Below are positions 1 through 11,600 of a stretch of DNA of 64,000 nucleotides, one piece after another. A program made the translations under genes and the position numbers. The notes below the pieces were generated by a model. It was given only the letters and a program-made list of their open reading frames with translations, was not told the DNA's origin and made no database searches. Numbering within the stretch: the stretch's first letter is position 1; each line of letters opens with the position of its first letter. The stretch lies in contig JAFZDJ010000008.1 in the NCBI GenBank assembly GCA_017561265.1, positions 1-64,000 of the forward strand, read 5' to 3'. The stretch comes from Bacteroidales bacterium (GTDB lineage Bacteria; Bacteroidota; Bacteroidia; Bacteroidales; UBA932).

Positions 1-19
1 ACCCCTGAGCTACACTGGC
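1..19 (-). tRNA. partial tRNA at the left edge, probably tRNA-Thr
   Basis: The reverse complement of the first 19 bases reads GCCAGTGTAGCTCAGGGGT, a typical tRNA 5' half (acceptor strand, U8 and the start of the D arm). The anticodon lies outside the window, so the isotype is not visible. In Bacteroidetes the order tRNA-Thr, Tyr, Gly, Thr followed by tuf is common, and the three complete genes upstream match it, so tRNA-Thr(GGT) is the likely identity by context only. Confidence 0.75.
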
Positions 20-28
20 GTAGTTTGA

Positions 29-100
29 GCGGAAGACGAGGTTCGAACCCGCGACCCTCAGCTTGGAAGGCTGATGCTCTACCGACTGAGCTACTTCCGC
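29..100 (-). tRNA. tRNA-Gly (TCC)
   Basis: The reverse complement folds as a complete 72-nt cloverleaf. The acceptor arms GCGGAAG and CTTCCGC pair fully, the D arm is GCTC/GAGC, the anticodon loop is CTTCCAA (anticodon TCC) on a TCAGC/GCTGA stem, and the T loop is TTCGAAC. The gene lies 9 nt before the partial downstream tRNA and belongs to the same minus-strand tRNA operon. CCA is not encoded. Confidence 0.97.
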
Positions 101-133
101 TTGTTTGCTGAAAAAATGTCTTTTTCAAAATAA

Positions 134-157
134 AAGCCCGAAAATCTGATCGGGCTT
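134..157 (-). terminator. terminator-like hairpin inside the tRNA operon
   Basis: On the minus strand AAGCCCG and CGGGCTT form a 7-bp stem with a 10-nt loop, followed by TTATTTTG. It lies between tRNA-Tyr and tRNA-Gly. It could be a leaky terminator, a processing signal for the multi-tRNA transcript, or both. No T-run follows on the plus strand. Confidence 0.5.
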
Positions 158-162
158 CTAGT

Positions 163-244
163 GGGAGAAGATGGATTCGAACCACCGAAGGTATAAACCA
201 GCAGATTTACAGTCTGCCCCATTTGGCCACTCTGGTATTCTCCC
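163..244 (-). tRNA. tRNA-Tyr (GTA)
   Basis: The reverse complement is an 82-nt class II tRNA. The acceptor GGGAGAA pairs with TTCTCCC, the anticodon loop CTGTAAA contains GTA, a long variable arm follows, and the T loop is TTCGAAT. Class II tRNA with a GTA anticodon is diagnostic of bacterial tRNA-Tyr. It is the second gene of the minus-strand tRNA operon. Confidence 0.96.
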
Positions 245-265
245 AAAATTCTTTTAGAACTTTTG

Positions 266-339
266 AGCCGATGGAGGGAATCGAACCCACGACCCCGAGA
301 TTACAAATCACGTGCTCTGGCCAACTGAGCTACATCGGC
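266..339 (-). tRNA. tRNA-Thr (TGT)
   Basis: On the minus strand the acceptor GCCGATG pairs with CATCGGC and the anticodon loop TTTGTAA gives anticodon TGT. The anticodon stem carries a central T-T mismatch, and the T loop is TTCGATT. It is the first gene of the tRNA operon, about 40 nt downstream of a strong promoter-like sequence at 388-418. Confidence 0.95.
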
Positions 340-387
340 AATATTGTTTTGTTTTCCGTTTCAGAGAGTGTTTCCGTAACGGGATTG

Positions 388-418
388 CAAAGGTACGCAT
401 TATTTTTAAAACTCCAAA
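388..418 (-). promoter_or_regulatory. promoter of the tRNA operon
   Basis: On the minus strand TTTG (415-418) is followed after 19 nt by TACCTTTG (388-395). This matches the Bacteroidetes primary sigma consensus TTTG/TAnnTTTG. Transcription would start near 381 and run into tRNA-Thr at 339. The -33 element sits just past the dxs stop codon. Confidence 0.7.
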
Positions 419-423
419 TCTTT

Positions 424-2334
424 TCAGATTTTTTTTGCACTTTTTTTAGCTTCTTCCAATATTACGTTCAAAATCCCGTCTTTTGTGAGACTGCATTCGC
501 TTCTGAGCTCTTCCTGCGTGCCCTGGCTGAGATATCTGTCAGGTATTGCAATGGCTCTGACCGGGAGAGGGGAGTGCTTTCCAGACATGTATTCGGATAC
601 AGCTCCGTGAAGGCCTCCGGCTTCGCATCCGTCCTCAACGGTGATGACAGTCTTATATCTTCCTGCTATTTCGTCCATCATCAGGGTGTCAAGAGGCTTT
701 ATATACCTTATATTATATATCGAAGGGTTCCATCCATCTCTTTCCTTCAGTTCCATAGCAGCTTCTACGGCTCTGTTGGCCATAGGACCGGCTGCGATCA
801 CTGCGATGTCCGAGCCATCCAACAGCATTTCTCCCTTTCCTGCTTCCAGTTCCTTGGCTTCATGCTGCATCCAGTCTGTGCCTTCTCCATATCCTCGAGG
901 ATACCTTATAATATATGGACCGCTTTCACTCTTCATCGCTGAGTACATCATGTCCTTGAGTTCGGTCTCATCCTTCGGTGCGGCAATGACCGCTCCCGGA
1001 ATCGTCCTGTAGATGGCCATGTCGTAGCATCCGTGATGGGTAGGGCCGTCCTCTCCGACGATTCCGCCTCTGTCCAGGCAGAGGACGACAGGGAGATCCT
1101 GCAGAGCCACGTCGTGGATTATCTGGTCGTATGCCCTCTGTGAGAATGATGAATATATGTTGCAGAACGGTTTCATTCCACCCGCGGCGAGGCCTGCCGA
1201 GAATGTTACTGCATGCTCCTCTTCAATGCCTACGTCGTAGAATCTTTCCGGCATTTCCTTGGCGAGCATGTTCATTCCGCATCCTGAGGCCATTGCAGGG
1301 GTCACTCCGACGACTCTCGGATTGCTCTTTGCCAGTTCCAGAAGTACGGTGCCGAATACGTCCTGATATCGGCTTACTCCTTTTTCGCTCTTTATCCTTT
1401 CTCCGGTTTCGGGATCGAATGTTCCCGGTGCATGCCATACGGTCTGGTTCGCCTCGGCTGGTGCATATCCCTTGCCTTTGGTCGTCAAGGTGTGCAGGAT
1501 GAGAGGACCTCCGATTTCCTTTAGTTTCCTGAGAGTGTCTATCACCTGTTCGATGTCATTGCCGTCTATCGGGCCGAAGTAACGGAGTCCCATGGCCTGA
1601 AAGAGATCGCCACCGCTTCTGCTGACAAGTGATGATTTCATGCTTCCGACCATCCTTTGGATTGTGTTTCGGAACCATCCGTCTCCCAACGAGTTCCATA
1701 CACGTCTTTTGGCTTGGTTGTATCTCTTGTTTGTTGTGATGCGAAGCAGATATTCGTGCAGACCTCCTATGTTTCTGTCGATTGATATGTTGTTGTCGTT
1801 CAATATGATAAGAAGGTCTGCCTTGCTTGCTCCTGCATTGTTGAGACCTTCGAATGCCAGGCCTCCTGTGAGGGATCCGTCGCCGATAAGAGCCACTGTC
1901 TTGTGACCGAGATTCTGCTGCTTGGATGCTTCTGCGAAGCCTAGGGCTGCTGATATCGAGGTAGAGGAGTGACCCGCTCCGAATGCGTCGAACTCGCTTT
2001 CCGATCTTTTCGGGAAGCCGCTTATGCCGTCTTTCGTCCTGTTGAGTCTGAATGCGTCCCTTCTTCCCGTGATGATTTTATGAGCGTATGCCTGATGTCC
2101 TACGTCGAAGACAAGCTTGTCATCCGGAGCTTCATAGACATAATGGAGACCTACGATCAGCTCTACTGCACCAAGGCTGGATCCCAGGTGACCCGGATTC
2201 ACCGAACAGCATTCGATCATGTACTGACGTATCTCAGTGCAGAGCTGTTTCAGCTCCTGCATGTCGAGACCTTTGATGTCCTTGGGCGAATCCACCTTTT
2301 CAAGTATGCTGTATGTCGTATGCTTCTGATCCAT
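424..2334 (-). CDS. dxs: 1-deoxy-D-xylulose-5-phosphate synthase
   Basis: This cytoplasmic enzyme condenses pyruvate with glyceraldehyde 3-phosphate, the first step of the MEP isoprenoid pathway and the source of precursors for thiamine and pyridoxal. The 636-aa length is normal. Visible hallmarks are HLGSSLGAVEL near residue 50, the thiamine diphosphate motif GDGSLTGG with NDNNISI further on, the catalytic EEEHAV region of the pyrimidine-binding domain, and a C-terminal transketolase domain. The ATG at 2334 lies 25 nt after a TACCTTCG -7 element. The gene is single, divergent from the first MFS gene and upstream of the tRNA operon. Confidence 0.97.
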   Translation of the reverse strand: MDQKHTTYSILEKVDSPKDIKGLDMQELKQLCTEIRQYMIECCSVNPGHLGSSLGAVELIVGLHYVYEAPDDKLVFDVGHQAYAHKIITGRRDAFRLNRTKDGISGFPKRSESEFDAFGAGHSSTSISAALGFAEASKQQNLGHKTVALIGDGSLTGGLAFEGLNNAGASKADLLIILNDNNISIDRNIGGLHEYLLRITTNKRYNQAKRRVWNSLGDGWFRNTIQRMVGSMKSSLVSRSGGDLFQAMGLRYFGPIDGNDIEQVIDTLRKLKEIGGPLILHTLTTKGKGYAPAEANQTVWHAPGTFDPETGERIKSEKGVSRYQDVFGTVLLELAKSNPRVVGVTPAMASGCGMNMLAKEMPERFYDVGIEEEHAVTFSAGLAAGGMKPFCNIYSSFSQRAYDQIIHDVALQDLPVVLCLDRGGIVGEDGPTHHGCYDMAIYRTIPGAVIAAPKDETELKDMMYSAMKSESGPYIIRYPRGYGEGTDWMQHEAKELEAGKGEMLLDGSDIAVIAAGPMANRAVEAAMELKERDGWNPSIYNIRYIKPLDTLMMDEIAGRYKTVITVEDGCEAGGLHGAVSEYMSGKHSPLPVRAIAIPDRYLSQGTQEELRSECSLTKDGILNVILEEAKKSAKKI

Positions 2335-2356
2335 ATTGCCTTCATAACATTTTGAC

Positions 2357-2387
2357 TTGCGAAGGTACTAAAAAAACGCTATCTTCG
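2357..2387 (+). promoter_or_regulatory. promoter of the MFS gene pair
   Basis: TTG (2357-2359), a 20-nt spacer and TATCTTCG (2380-2387) fit the Bacteroidetes consensus with one mismatch. The expected start is near 2394, giving a leader of about 32 nt to the ATG at 2426. It overlaps the opposite dxs promoter completely. Confidence 0.6.
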
Positions 2388-2391
2388 CAAA
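2360..2391 (-). promoter_or_regulatory. promoter of dxs
   Basis: On the minus strand TTTG (2388-2391), a 20-nt spacer and TACCTTCG (2360-2367) precede the dxs ATG at 2334. Its -33 box abuts the -7 box of the divergent promoter and vice versa. The 8-bp inverted repeat TTGCGAAG/CTTCGCAA brackets both. Confidence 0.6.
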
Positions 2392-2425
2392 GTTTTATCA
2401 TACGGAAATCAAATCAACAAATATT

Positions 2426-3778
2426 ATGGCAGAAACAATCAAAAAGTATCTTAATGACAGCTTCGCTGCAAGATGGGCGGCGTTGATCCTCATCGCGCTG
2501 GCGATGTTCTTTGCGTACATGTTCGTTGACGTCATGTCGCCTCTTCAGTCGCTTGTCGAGAAGACCAGAGGCTGGAACGGATCAGTATTCGGAACATATG
2601 CGGCTTCAGAGTATATCCTGAATGTCTGCGGATTCCTTATCCTCGCAGGTATCATCCTCGACAAGATGGGCGTACGTTTCACCGGTATCCTCTCCACATC
2701 CCTCATGGTTGTGGGTGCCGCGATAAAATATATCGGTGTCACAGACTGGTTCCAGGCTACCGCTTTCTGCGAATGGCTCGGATCATGGTGGGTAGCTCTT
2801 CCCGGCAGTGCGAAGCTTGCATGTCTCGGCTTCATGATCTTCGGATGCGGATGCGAAATGGCCGGTATCACTGTGTCAAAGGCTATCGCCAAGTGGTTCA
2901 ACGGCAAGGAAATGGCATTGGCTATGGGTCTTGAGATGGCGATTGCACGTCTTGGTGTGTTCGCGGTGCTTTCAGCTTCACCTCGTCTTGCAGAGCGTTT
3001 CGGAAACATCGAAGCCCCTATCCTCTTCTGCGTCGTTCTCCTGCTTATCGGACTCATCAACTTCATCGTATTCTCTGTAATGGACTCCAAGCTTGACAGG
3101 CAGATGGGAGTTACAGCCGGAGGTGATTCGGAGGAAGAGTTCAAGGTGAGCGATCTTGGAAAGATCTTCTCAAGCAAGATGTTCTGGCTCGTTGCCCTTC
3201 TCTGCGTCCTTTACTATTCTGCTATCTTCCCATTTCAGAGATATGCGACAAACTTCCTCGAGGTAACCCTCAATATCCCTAATACTGAGGCTGCCGACCT
3301 TTTCAGATGGTTCCCTATCCTTGCGATGGTACTCACCCCATTCCTCGGAGGCTTCCTTGATAACAAAGGCAAGGGTGCAACAATGCTCATGATCGGCGCA
3401 ATCATCATGATCGCATGTCACCTCAGCTTCGCCTTCCTCCTCCCTGCATTCCCTAACAAGGCTTTCGCCCTTCTTCTTATCGTGGTGCTCGGAGTATCAT
3501 TCTCACTTGTGCCGGCCGCTCTCTGGCCTTCAGTGCCAAAGATCATCGACCCTGTGATTCTGGGAAGCGCATATTCGCTCATCTTCTGGATCCAGAACGT
3601 AGGTCTTTGCTTCGTACCGCTACTTATCGGTATCGCATTCGAGAAGACAGGAGGATATGTGGTGCCTATGGTCATCTTCTCTTTATTCGGAGTCCTTGCA
3701 TTCATAATGTCGTTCCTCCTCAAGGCTGAGGACAAGAAGAAGGGATACGGTCTCGAACTACCTAACATCAAGAAATAA
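2426..3778 (+). CDS. MFS transporter, first of a pair
   Basis: A 450-aa inner membrane protein of the major facilitator superfamily with about 12 hydrophobic segments. The motif A loops that follow TM2 and TM8 are visible as LDKMGVR and LDNKGKG. Its stop overlaps the start of the next MFS gene by one base (TAATG), and the two proteins are clear homologues (FGCGCEMAGITVSKAIAKWF here, FGLGSEIAGVSVTRSIAKWF in the partner). The substrate cannot be read from sequence. Position directly upstream of xylan-degrading enzymes suggests uptake of xylose, oligosaccharides or another sugar acid, but dxs next door means the pair may be independent of the locus. Confidence 0.88.
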   Translation: MAETIKKYLNDSFAARWAALILIALAMFFAYMFVDVMSPLQSLVEKTRGWNGSVFGTYAASEYILNVCGFLILAGIILDKMGVRFTGILSTSLMVVGAAIKYIGVTDWFQATAFCEWLGSWWVALPGSAKLACLGFMIFGCGCEMAGITVSKAIAKWFNGKEMALAMGLEMAIARLGVFAVLSASPRLAERFGNIEAPILFCVVLLLIGLINFIVFSVMDSKLDRQMGVTAGGDSEEEFKVSDLGKIFSSKMFWLVALLCVLYYSAIFPFQRYATNFLEVTLNIPNTEAADLFRWFPILAMVLTPFLGGFLDNKGKGATMLMIGAIIMIACHLSFAFLLPAFPNKAFALLLIVVLGVSFSLVPAALWPSVPKIIDPVILGSAYSLIFWIQNVGLCFVPLLIGIAFEKTGGYVVPMVIFSLFGVLAFIMSFLLKAEDKKKGYGLELPNIKK

Positions 3779-5151
3779 TGTCAAACCTGAAAAATACTCT
3801 CAGGGACAACAGGTGGGCATGCTGGCTGGCGCTGGCATGCCTTGTTGTTCCTATGTTCGCCTCATATTTCTTTGACGACATGTTCTCGTCACTTTCCGAA
3901 CTGTTCAAGAATCCTGAATACCTCGAGCTCGGCTGGAACATGGCTGATTATGGCTTCTATGCCAGCGGATACTCCTTCCTGTGCATCTGGGGCGGCCTCA
4001 TCGTGTGCGGAGCCCTTCTTGACAAGTTCGGCGTGAGGCTGGTCGGATCCATCTTTGTAGGAATGATGGTCGGTGGCGCGGCATTGGTTACATTTGCAAT
4101 TTCTGCCGGTTTTGATCCAAAGGTCTCACTTACAATTGCTTATGTGGGGTGTATGCTATTCGGTCTTGGCAGCGAGATCGCAGGAGTTTCCGTGACCAGA
4201 TCGATCGCCAAGTGGTTCAAGGGACGCAATATGGCTCTTGCCATGGGACTTCAGCTGGCGATTGCGCGCTTCGGTACGGCTACAGCTATTCTTGTCGCTC
4301 CTATGATCGTGAAGCAGAAGGTGTTGGGCGAAATGTACACGTTGGCGGAAACCAACAGACCTGCTCTTATCGGACTGGCTGTACTTGCTGTCGGAGCCGT
4401 GCTTTGGGCCGTTTTCGTGGCTATGGACGCCAGATTTGACAAGGAGACGGGAGAGACAGACAAGGTCGAGACAGCGGAGGAGGACAAGTTCCGTATTTCC
4501 GATATATGGAAGGTGCTCAGCAACCCTCGTTTCCTCATGATCGCCCTCCTATGCGTTACATTCTACTGCTGCGTGATCCGTTTCAAGAAGTTCGGTGTTT
4601 CCATCCTTCTGCCTCTTTTCGGTGTGGATCTCGACATCGCGACAGTGCTTCTTGCAATGATTCCTTTCTTTACAATTCTGTTCACGCCTCTTTTCGGAGC
4701 GCTTGTCGACAAGGTGGGAAAGGCGACTACATGGATGATCGTAGGTTCGGCTCTTGTGCTCATATCGCATCTTATCATTACATTCGCTCCTCAGGGAGTG
4801 CCTTTCTATGCATATATTGCAATCGCCCTTCTCGGTATCGGATACTCTCTTGTGCCGTCTGCGATGTGGCCGTCTGTGCCTAAGATCATTCCGGAAAAGA
4901 ACCTTGGAACGGCATACTCGCTCATCTATTGGGTGCAGAATCTCGGTATGTGGGCTGTGCCTATTTATATCGGCCGCATCTTCACAAGAACTATCACCGA
5001 GTCCGGAAATCACGGTCAGGAAGTCGTGGCTGCCATCCATGCGGAATACATATTCATATTGCTTGGTGTCGTGGCCATAGCTGTGGCTGTCCTGCTTTTC
5101 TTTTCATCAAGAAAGCGCCCGGATCTCCGTCTTGATGAGCCTGCCCGATGA
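3778..5151 (+). CDS. MFS transporter, second of a pair
   Basis: A 457-aa paralogue of the preceding protein with the same membrane architecture. Motif A-like loops are LDKFGVR after TM2 and VDKVGKA after TM8, and a conserved PSAMWPSVPKI segment lies in the C-terminal half (PAALWPSVPKI in the partner). The start codon overlaps the upstream stop by one base, so the two are translationally coupled. A paired MFS arrangement could indicate two related substrates or a heterodimer; neither can be shown here. It is followed by a 113-bp gap before the esterase gene. Confidence 0.88.
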   Translation: MSNLKNTLRDNRWACWLALACLVVPMFASYFFDDMFSSLSELFKNPEYLELGWNMADYGFYASGYSFLCIWGGLIVCGALLDKFGVRLVGSIFVGMMVGGAALVTFAISAGFDPKVSLTIAYVGCMLFGLGSEIAGVSVTRSIAKWFKGRNMALAMGLQLAIARFGTATAILVAPMIVKQKVLGEMYTLAETNRPALIGLAVLAVGAVLWAVFVAMDARFDKETGETDKVETAEEDKFRISDIWKVLSNPRFLMIALLCVTFYCCVIRFKKFGVSILLPLFGVDLDIATVLLAMIPFFTILFTPLFGALVDKVGKATTWMIVGSALVLISHLIITFAPQGVPFYAYIAIALLGIGYSLVPSAMWPSVPKIIPEKNLGTAYSLIYWVQNLGMWAVPIYIGRIFTRTITESGNHGQEVVAAIHAEYIFILLGVVAIAVAVLLFFSSRKRPDLRLDEPAR

Positions 5152-5196
5152 TACTTTTCGTATAACCATCAAGCTGCTGGTACCATAGCGAAACAA

Positions 5197-5246
5197 TTTG
5201 ATACGATTCTGCAACTGTATCAGGATAATAATGGTTAAAATTGTAC
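5197..5246 (+). promoter_or_regulatory. probable promoter/operator of the CE6-CE1 esterase operon
   Basis: TAAAATTG at 5236-5243 resembles a -7 box and continues as TAC, like the -7 regions of the two complete SusC genes at 12725 and 37377. TTTGATAC starts 39 nt upstream at 5197 and resembles the TTTGATTC half-sites seen there. No good -33 box is present, as expected for an activator-dependent promoter. The esterase ATG lies at 5265. Confidence 0.4.
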
Positions 5247-5252
5247 TTGTGA

Positions 5253-7142
<1,890 letters not shown>

Positions 7143-7162
7143 CATATCTAAATTTTTACAAA

Positions 7163-8551
7163 ATGAAAAAAATCCTATTTTTAGCAACAGTGCTCGGAGT
7201 TGCTGCATGTGCAGCTCCTCAGGAAGAGTGCAATCTTCCTGAAAACGTGATGGTGACAGGTACCAACCCTATCTTCAACACACAGTTTGCAGCTGACCCT
7301 ACAGCTCGCGTGTTCAACGGTAAGATCTATGTTTTCCCTTCACATGACATCCCAAGCGTAGTGACTCACTATGACGGATCAATGTGGTTCTGCATGGAGG
7401 ACTACCACGTATTCTCATCAGAGGATCTTACAACATGGACTGACCATGGTATGATCGTTCATCAGAACGATGTTCCTTGGGGAAGACCAGACGCATATTC
7501 AATGTGGGCTCCTGACTGTATCGAGAAGGACGGAAAGTACTATTTCTATTTCCCTAATGCATCAAAGACAGGCGGTTTTGCTGTCGGAGTAGCTATCGCA
7601 GACAAGCCGGAGGGACCATACGAGATCCAGCCTGAGCCTATCAAGGGTATCAACGGTATCGACCCATGTGTCCTCAAGGCATCAGACGGAAACCATTACA
7701 TCTTCTGGGGTGCCGGACGTTGCGCTAAGCTTGCTGACAACATGATCGAGCTTGCTGAGGACAATCCTGTGGAGACAATGAAGTGGGGTGACCGTGAGTT
7801 TACAAGCGTAGGTGTAAACTGCCTCAAGGGTCTTCCTAGCCGTCAGGCTGAGGGTCCGTTCGCATTCGAGTACAACGGAAACTATTACCTTACTTATCCA
7901 TACGTAAGAGAGAATACTGAGGTTATCGGTTACGCTATGTCAAAGAACCCTATGGGACCATACGAGTACAAGGGTATCATCATGGCTGAGCACGAGAACG
8001 GCTGCTGGACTAACCACCACAGTATCGTTAACTTCAAGGGTCAGTGGTATTTCTTCTACCATCGCAACGACTACTCTCCAGACTTCGACAAGAGCCGTTC
8101 GGCACGTATCGAGAAGCTTTACTTCAACGAGGACGGTACTATCCAGGAGATCAAGCCTACAGAGCGTGGTGTAGGTCCTGTAAAGGCATCTCACAAGGTT
8201 CAGATCGACCGCTACAGCGCAATCGACGGTGCTGCTATCGAGTATCTTGATACAACTGATTACTTCAAGGGTTGGAAGACTGTATTCGCAAAGGCTGGTG
8301 ACGTTGTTACATTCAACGAGCTTGACTTCGGAAAGAAGGCTCCTAAGACAGTTGTATTCAACTACAAGGCTGCTGCAGACGCAGTTGTTGAGGTTAAGGC
8401 TGGCAATGCAACAGTTGAGGTAACTCTCCCTGCATCAGCTGACTGGACAGAGGCTTCTTTCGCAATGCCTAAGGTAAAGGGTCTCCAGAACCTTTCTGTA
8501 AAGCTCTGCAACGATGCAGCTGCTGAGGTTGATTGGGTGACATTCAAGTAA
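7163..8551 (+). CDS. GH43 beta-xylosidase / arabinofuranosidase lipoprotein
   Basis: A 462-aa lipoprotein (lipobox GVAAC). The five-bladed GH43 catalytic domain shows the expected acidic triad: Asp45 in FAADPTAR, Asp167 in GIDPCVL and Glu230 in QAEGPF. The PTARVFNGKIY start resembles subfamily GH43_1. The last 120 residues form a beta-sandwich like CBM6. Likely role: release of xylose or arabinose from xylo-oligosaccharides on the cell surface or in the periplasm. It is the last gene of the plus-strand operon, closed by a strong terminator at 8577-8611. Confidence 0.88.
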   Translation: MKKILFLATVLGVAACAAPQEECNLPENVMVTGTNPIFNTQFAADPTARVFNGKIYVFPSHDIPSVVTHYDGSMWFCMEDYHVFSSEDLTTWTDHGMIVHQNDVPWGRPDAYSMWAPDCIEKDGKYYFYFPNASKTGGFAVGVAIADKPEGPYEIQPEPIKGINGIDPCVLKASDGNHYIFWGAGRCAKLADNMIELAEDNPVETMKWGDREFTSVGVNCLKGLPSRQAEGPFAFEYNGNYYLTYPYVRENTEVIGYAMSKNPMGPYEYKGIIMAEHENGCWTNHHSIVNFKGQWYFFYHRNDYSPDFDKSRSARIEKLYFNEDGTIQEIKPTERGVGPVKASHKVQIDRYSAIDGAAIEYLDTTDYFKGWKTVFAKAGDVVTFNELDFGKKAPKTVVFNYKAAADAVVEVKAGNATVEVTLPASADWTEASFAMPKVKGLQNLSVKLCNDAAAEVDWVTFK

Positions 8552-8576
8552 GGATTCCCTTAAATATCACATATGG

Positions 8577-8611
8577 ATCTCGGTCAGTAGTCTTACTGAC
8601 CGAGATTTTTT
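8577..8611 (+). terminator. intrinsic terminator after the GH43 gene
   Basis: ATCTCGGTCAGTA and TACTGACCGAGAT form a perfect 13-bp stem with a 4-nt loop followed by a T-run. It separates the convergent GH43 and hybrid sensor genes, and the sensor stop codon lies inside the hairpin. Confidence 0.9.
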
Positions 8612-11600
8612 ACAAATTCTGATGGAGTGATGTTGAACTGCTTCTGGAAGCATGTTGCGAAATATGACGGTGATGAGAATCCTGTCATGAATGCCACTTC
8701 ATTGATCTTGTATTTCTGGGATGACAGAAGTTCGGCAGCCTGCTTCAGACGGCAAAGTCTTATGTATTCGTTGATGCTCAAGCCGGTATTGGCCTTGAGC
8801 TTCCTGTAAAGTGATGACTTGCTTGTACCAAGCTGTATGGTAAGGTTCTCGATGTTCAGGTCTGTCTCGGCGATATGACTCATGATGAACTCATGTACCT
8901 TGTCCATGTATTCCTGATCCACCTTGTTGGTAGTTACGCTGCTGTAATGAGTGAGAGGCTTGTTCATGAACTGGCGGTACGATATCTCCTTGTTCTTGAA
9001 CAGGTTGGATATGTTCGAAAGAAGAAGTTCTATAGGGAAAGGCTTCTCGATGTATCCGTCAGCTCCCACTTCAAGAGTCTCGATACGGGTCTCTGTTCCC
9101 ACCACGGCGGTAAGAAGGATGACAGGAATGTGGCTTATGTCAGAATCTGACTTTATGGCATTACACAACTCACATCCATCCATTACAGGCATCATGATGT
9201 CGCTGACTACAAGATCGATCTTCTCGCTTCTGATGATGTCCAGTGCATCCGCTCCGTTTGCTGCAGTACGTACGTTATATTCCTCCGTAAGTTCACCGGC
9301 AAGGTATTCCCTCATTTCTTCTGAGTCTTCCACGACGAGAAGCGTATGCCTTGAAGTATCATAGTCGTTGACCTTCTTTTCTCCATTGCTGATGCTAGGT
9401 TCTGAAGGCGCAAGTTTGACCTCATCCTTCTGATTGACAGGAAGTTCCAGAACAAATGAATTCATTTCTGTTACATTTCCGTCAAGATAAAGCTTTCCAT
9501 TGTGCATGTTTGCCAGATTTCTTGCATATGGAAGACCAAGACCTGTTCCCTGACCTTCCTTGGCCGCACCTTCTCTCTGGTAGAATATCTGGAATATCTT
9601 TTCTCTTTCGTTTTCCGGAATGACTTCTCCATCACTTTCCACTCTTACGACCGCTGTCTCTCCGTCATCGCATCTAACAATGATATTTATAGTCTCTTTG
9701 CCATATTTCACAGCATTCGAAAGAAGATTGCTGATTATGGTAAGTACGGAATCTTTTGCGCACATTATATTCACAGGATGTTCAGGAATGTCGATGTTCA
9801 TCTTTATTCGCTGATCATGTGCCATCTGCTCGAACAGACCGATGGCCGTTCTTACTATCGAACATAGATTTTCCTGAATGAAAGAAATCTTCAGCTCATT
9901 TCTCTCCATCTTTCTCATGTCGAGAATCTGGTTCGTGAGGCTGAGCAGTCTGTCAGTATTGGCCTGAATGGTTCTCAGATCCTTTTCTGACTCCGGAGTA
10001 TATCTGCCTGTTGCCATGATCTTGTCAAGCGGCATCTTGATAAGTGTAAGCGGAGTCCTGATCTCGTGAGTGATGTTGGTAAAGAAGTTGATCTTGGCAT
10101 TGTAGATTTCCTTCTCCTTCTTGTTCATCAGTTTCGAATATTGTCTTGCCTTTTCATTTCTTCCGCGGATTTCAAGCATCAATACGGCCAGACCGAGGAT
10201 TCCTATACAGATAAGGGCATATATTATATATGCTACCTTGCTTAACAGGATGTGCGGAGTGATAGTTATGCTCAATGATTTGCCATCGGACATATCGATG
10301 TTGTCCATTGTTGCAATTTCGAACCTGTATCTTCCGGGACGAAGTCCGCTGAGAATCACCTCATTATCATGTGTGGTACCTGAGAACTGTTCCTTTTTGC
10401 CGCGTATCAGCCTATAGGTGTAGATTATGTTTCTTGATGAATACTCAGGAACGGTGAAGCTGATGTATATTGCCGATGCATCCTTGTGCTTTACCTTTAT
10501 ATCGTTTGAATGCATGGCAGATTTTCCTGGATTCTTGAGGCTTGTCACCTGATCGGAATTTCTGGCTTCGATTCTAGTGATCTGAAGATCGTATTGTTTT
10601 GTCCTGTTCTTCATCTTGGATGGAGTCAGAGCTACCATTCCTTCTGTGTTTCCGAAATAGAATATTCCCGTGCGGCTGGAACATACTGCTCCGTATGAAT
10701 ACTGATAGCCGGCTATCTCGTTGCTTCCGTTCACAAGAGCCGTCATGTCCAGATTGTTGCCGGAAAGGCAGGCTATACCATTGATGGTAGATACCCAAAG
10801 CGTTCCTTCCTTGTCTTCCACAATCGCGCATGTGACATTTGATGGAAGTCCGTCATCGCTGCTGATGTTATTGAAATGCAGGTCTTTCAGATCATATTCC
10901 GGAGTGGTGTAGCATATTCCTCCTCCCTCGGTAGTAACCCATATGCGTTTCTGACTGTCTTCAGCAAATGAGGTGATGAATCTGGAAGTAAGTCCGTTAC
11001 CATTTTCGCCGGTATCAGGGAAAGTGTGTGACAGCACATTTTCATCTTTATCCATGCAGAATATTCCATTTCCATAGGTTCCGATCCATATAACCTCATT
11101 ATCGTCCTGATACATGCAATGGATGTAATCCGTTCCGAATTTTTCCACATGTCGGAAGCTGTCGCTGTCCGGTTCATATCTGTATAAGCCGGCTATCGTA
11201 CCAATATATATATTGCCGTCCTTCGTCTTCAGTCCTGTTGTCGTCGTATTTGAAGGTAAATCGTAATGTCTGATAGTTCTCTCCTTCTTTGTATCGAATA
11301 TATAGACTCCCTTGCCATATGAACATACCCATAATCTTTCGTTGTCCATGACGATTTCGTGCATGTTCAGCTTCTTGACGATTTCAAAGTTTTTTACAAT
11401 GCGTGTCTGAGGGTCAAGCCTGTTCAGCCATCCGTCTTCAGTGCAGAACCAGATTATGCCTTCGTCATCAGCGCAGATGCTGCGGACAATCTCTCCCTTT
11501 ATCGAATTTGATGAAGGGTTTGTGAAGAACAATGCCATTTCCTCCTGTCTGTTCTTCACAATGTTCAGGCCTGTGTAATATGTTCCTATCCACATGTTGC

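Noticed and set aside
223..942. Plus-strand open frame across two tRNA genes and the end of dxs
   Set aside because: Antisense to tRNA-Thr and dxs, with no recognisable protein features.
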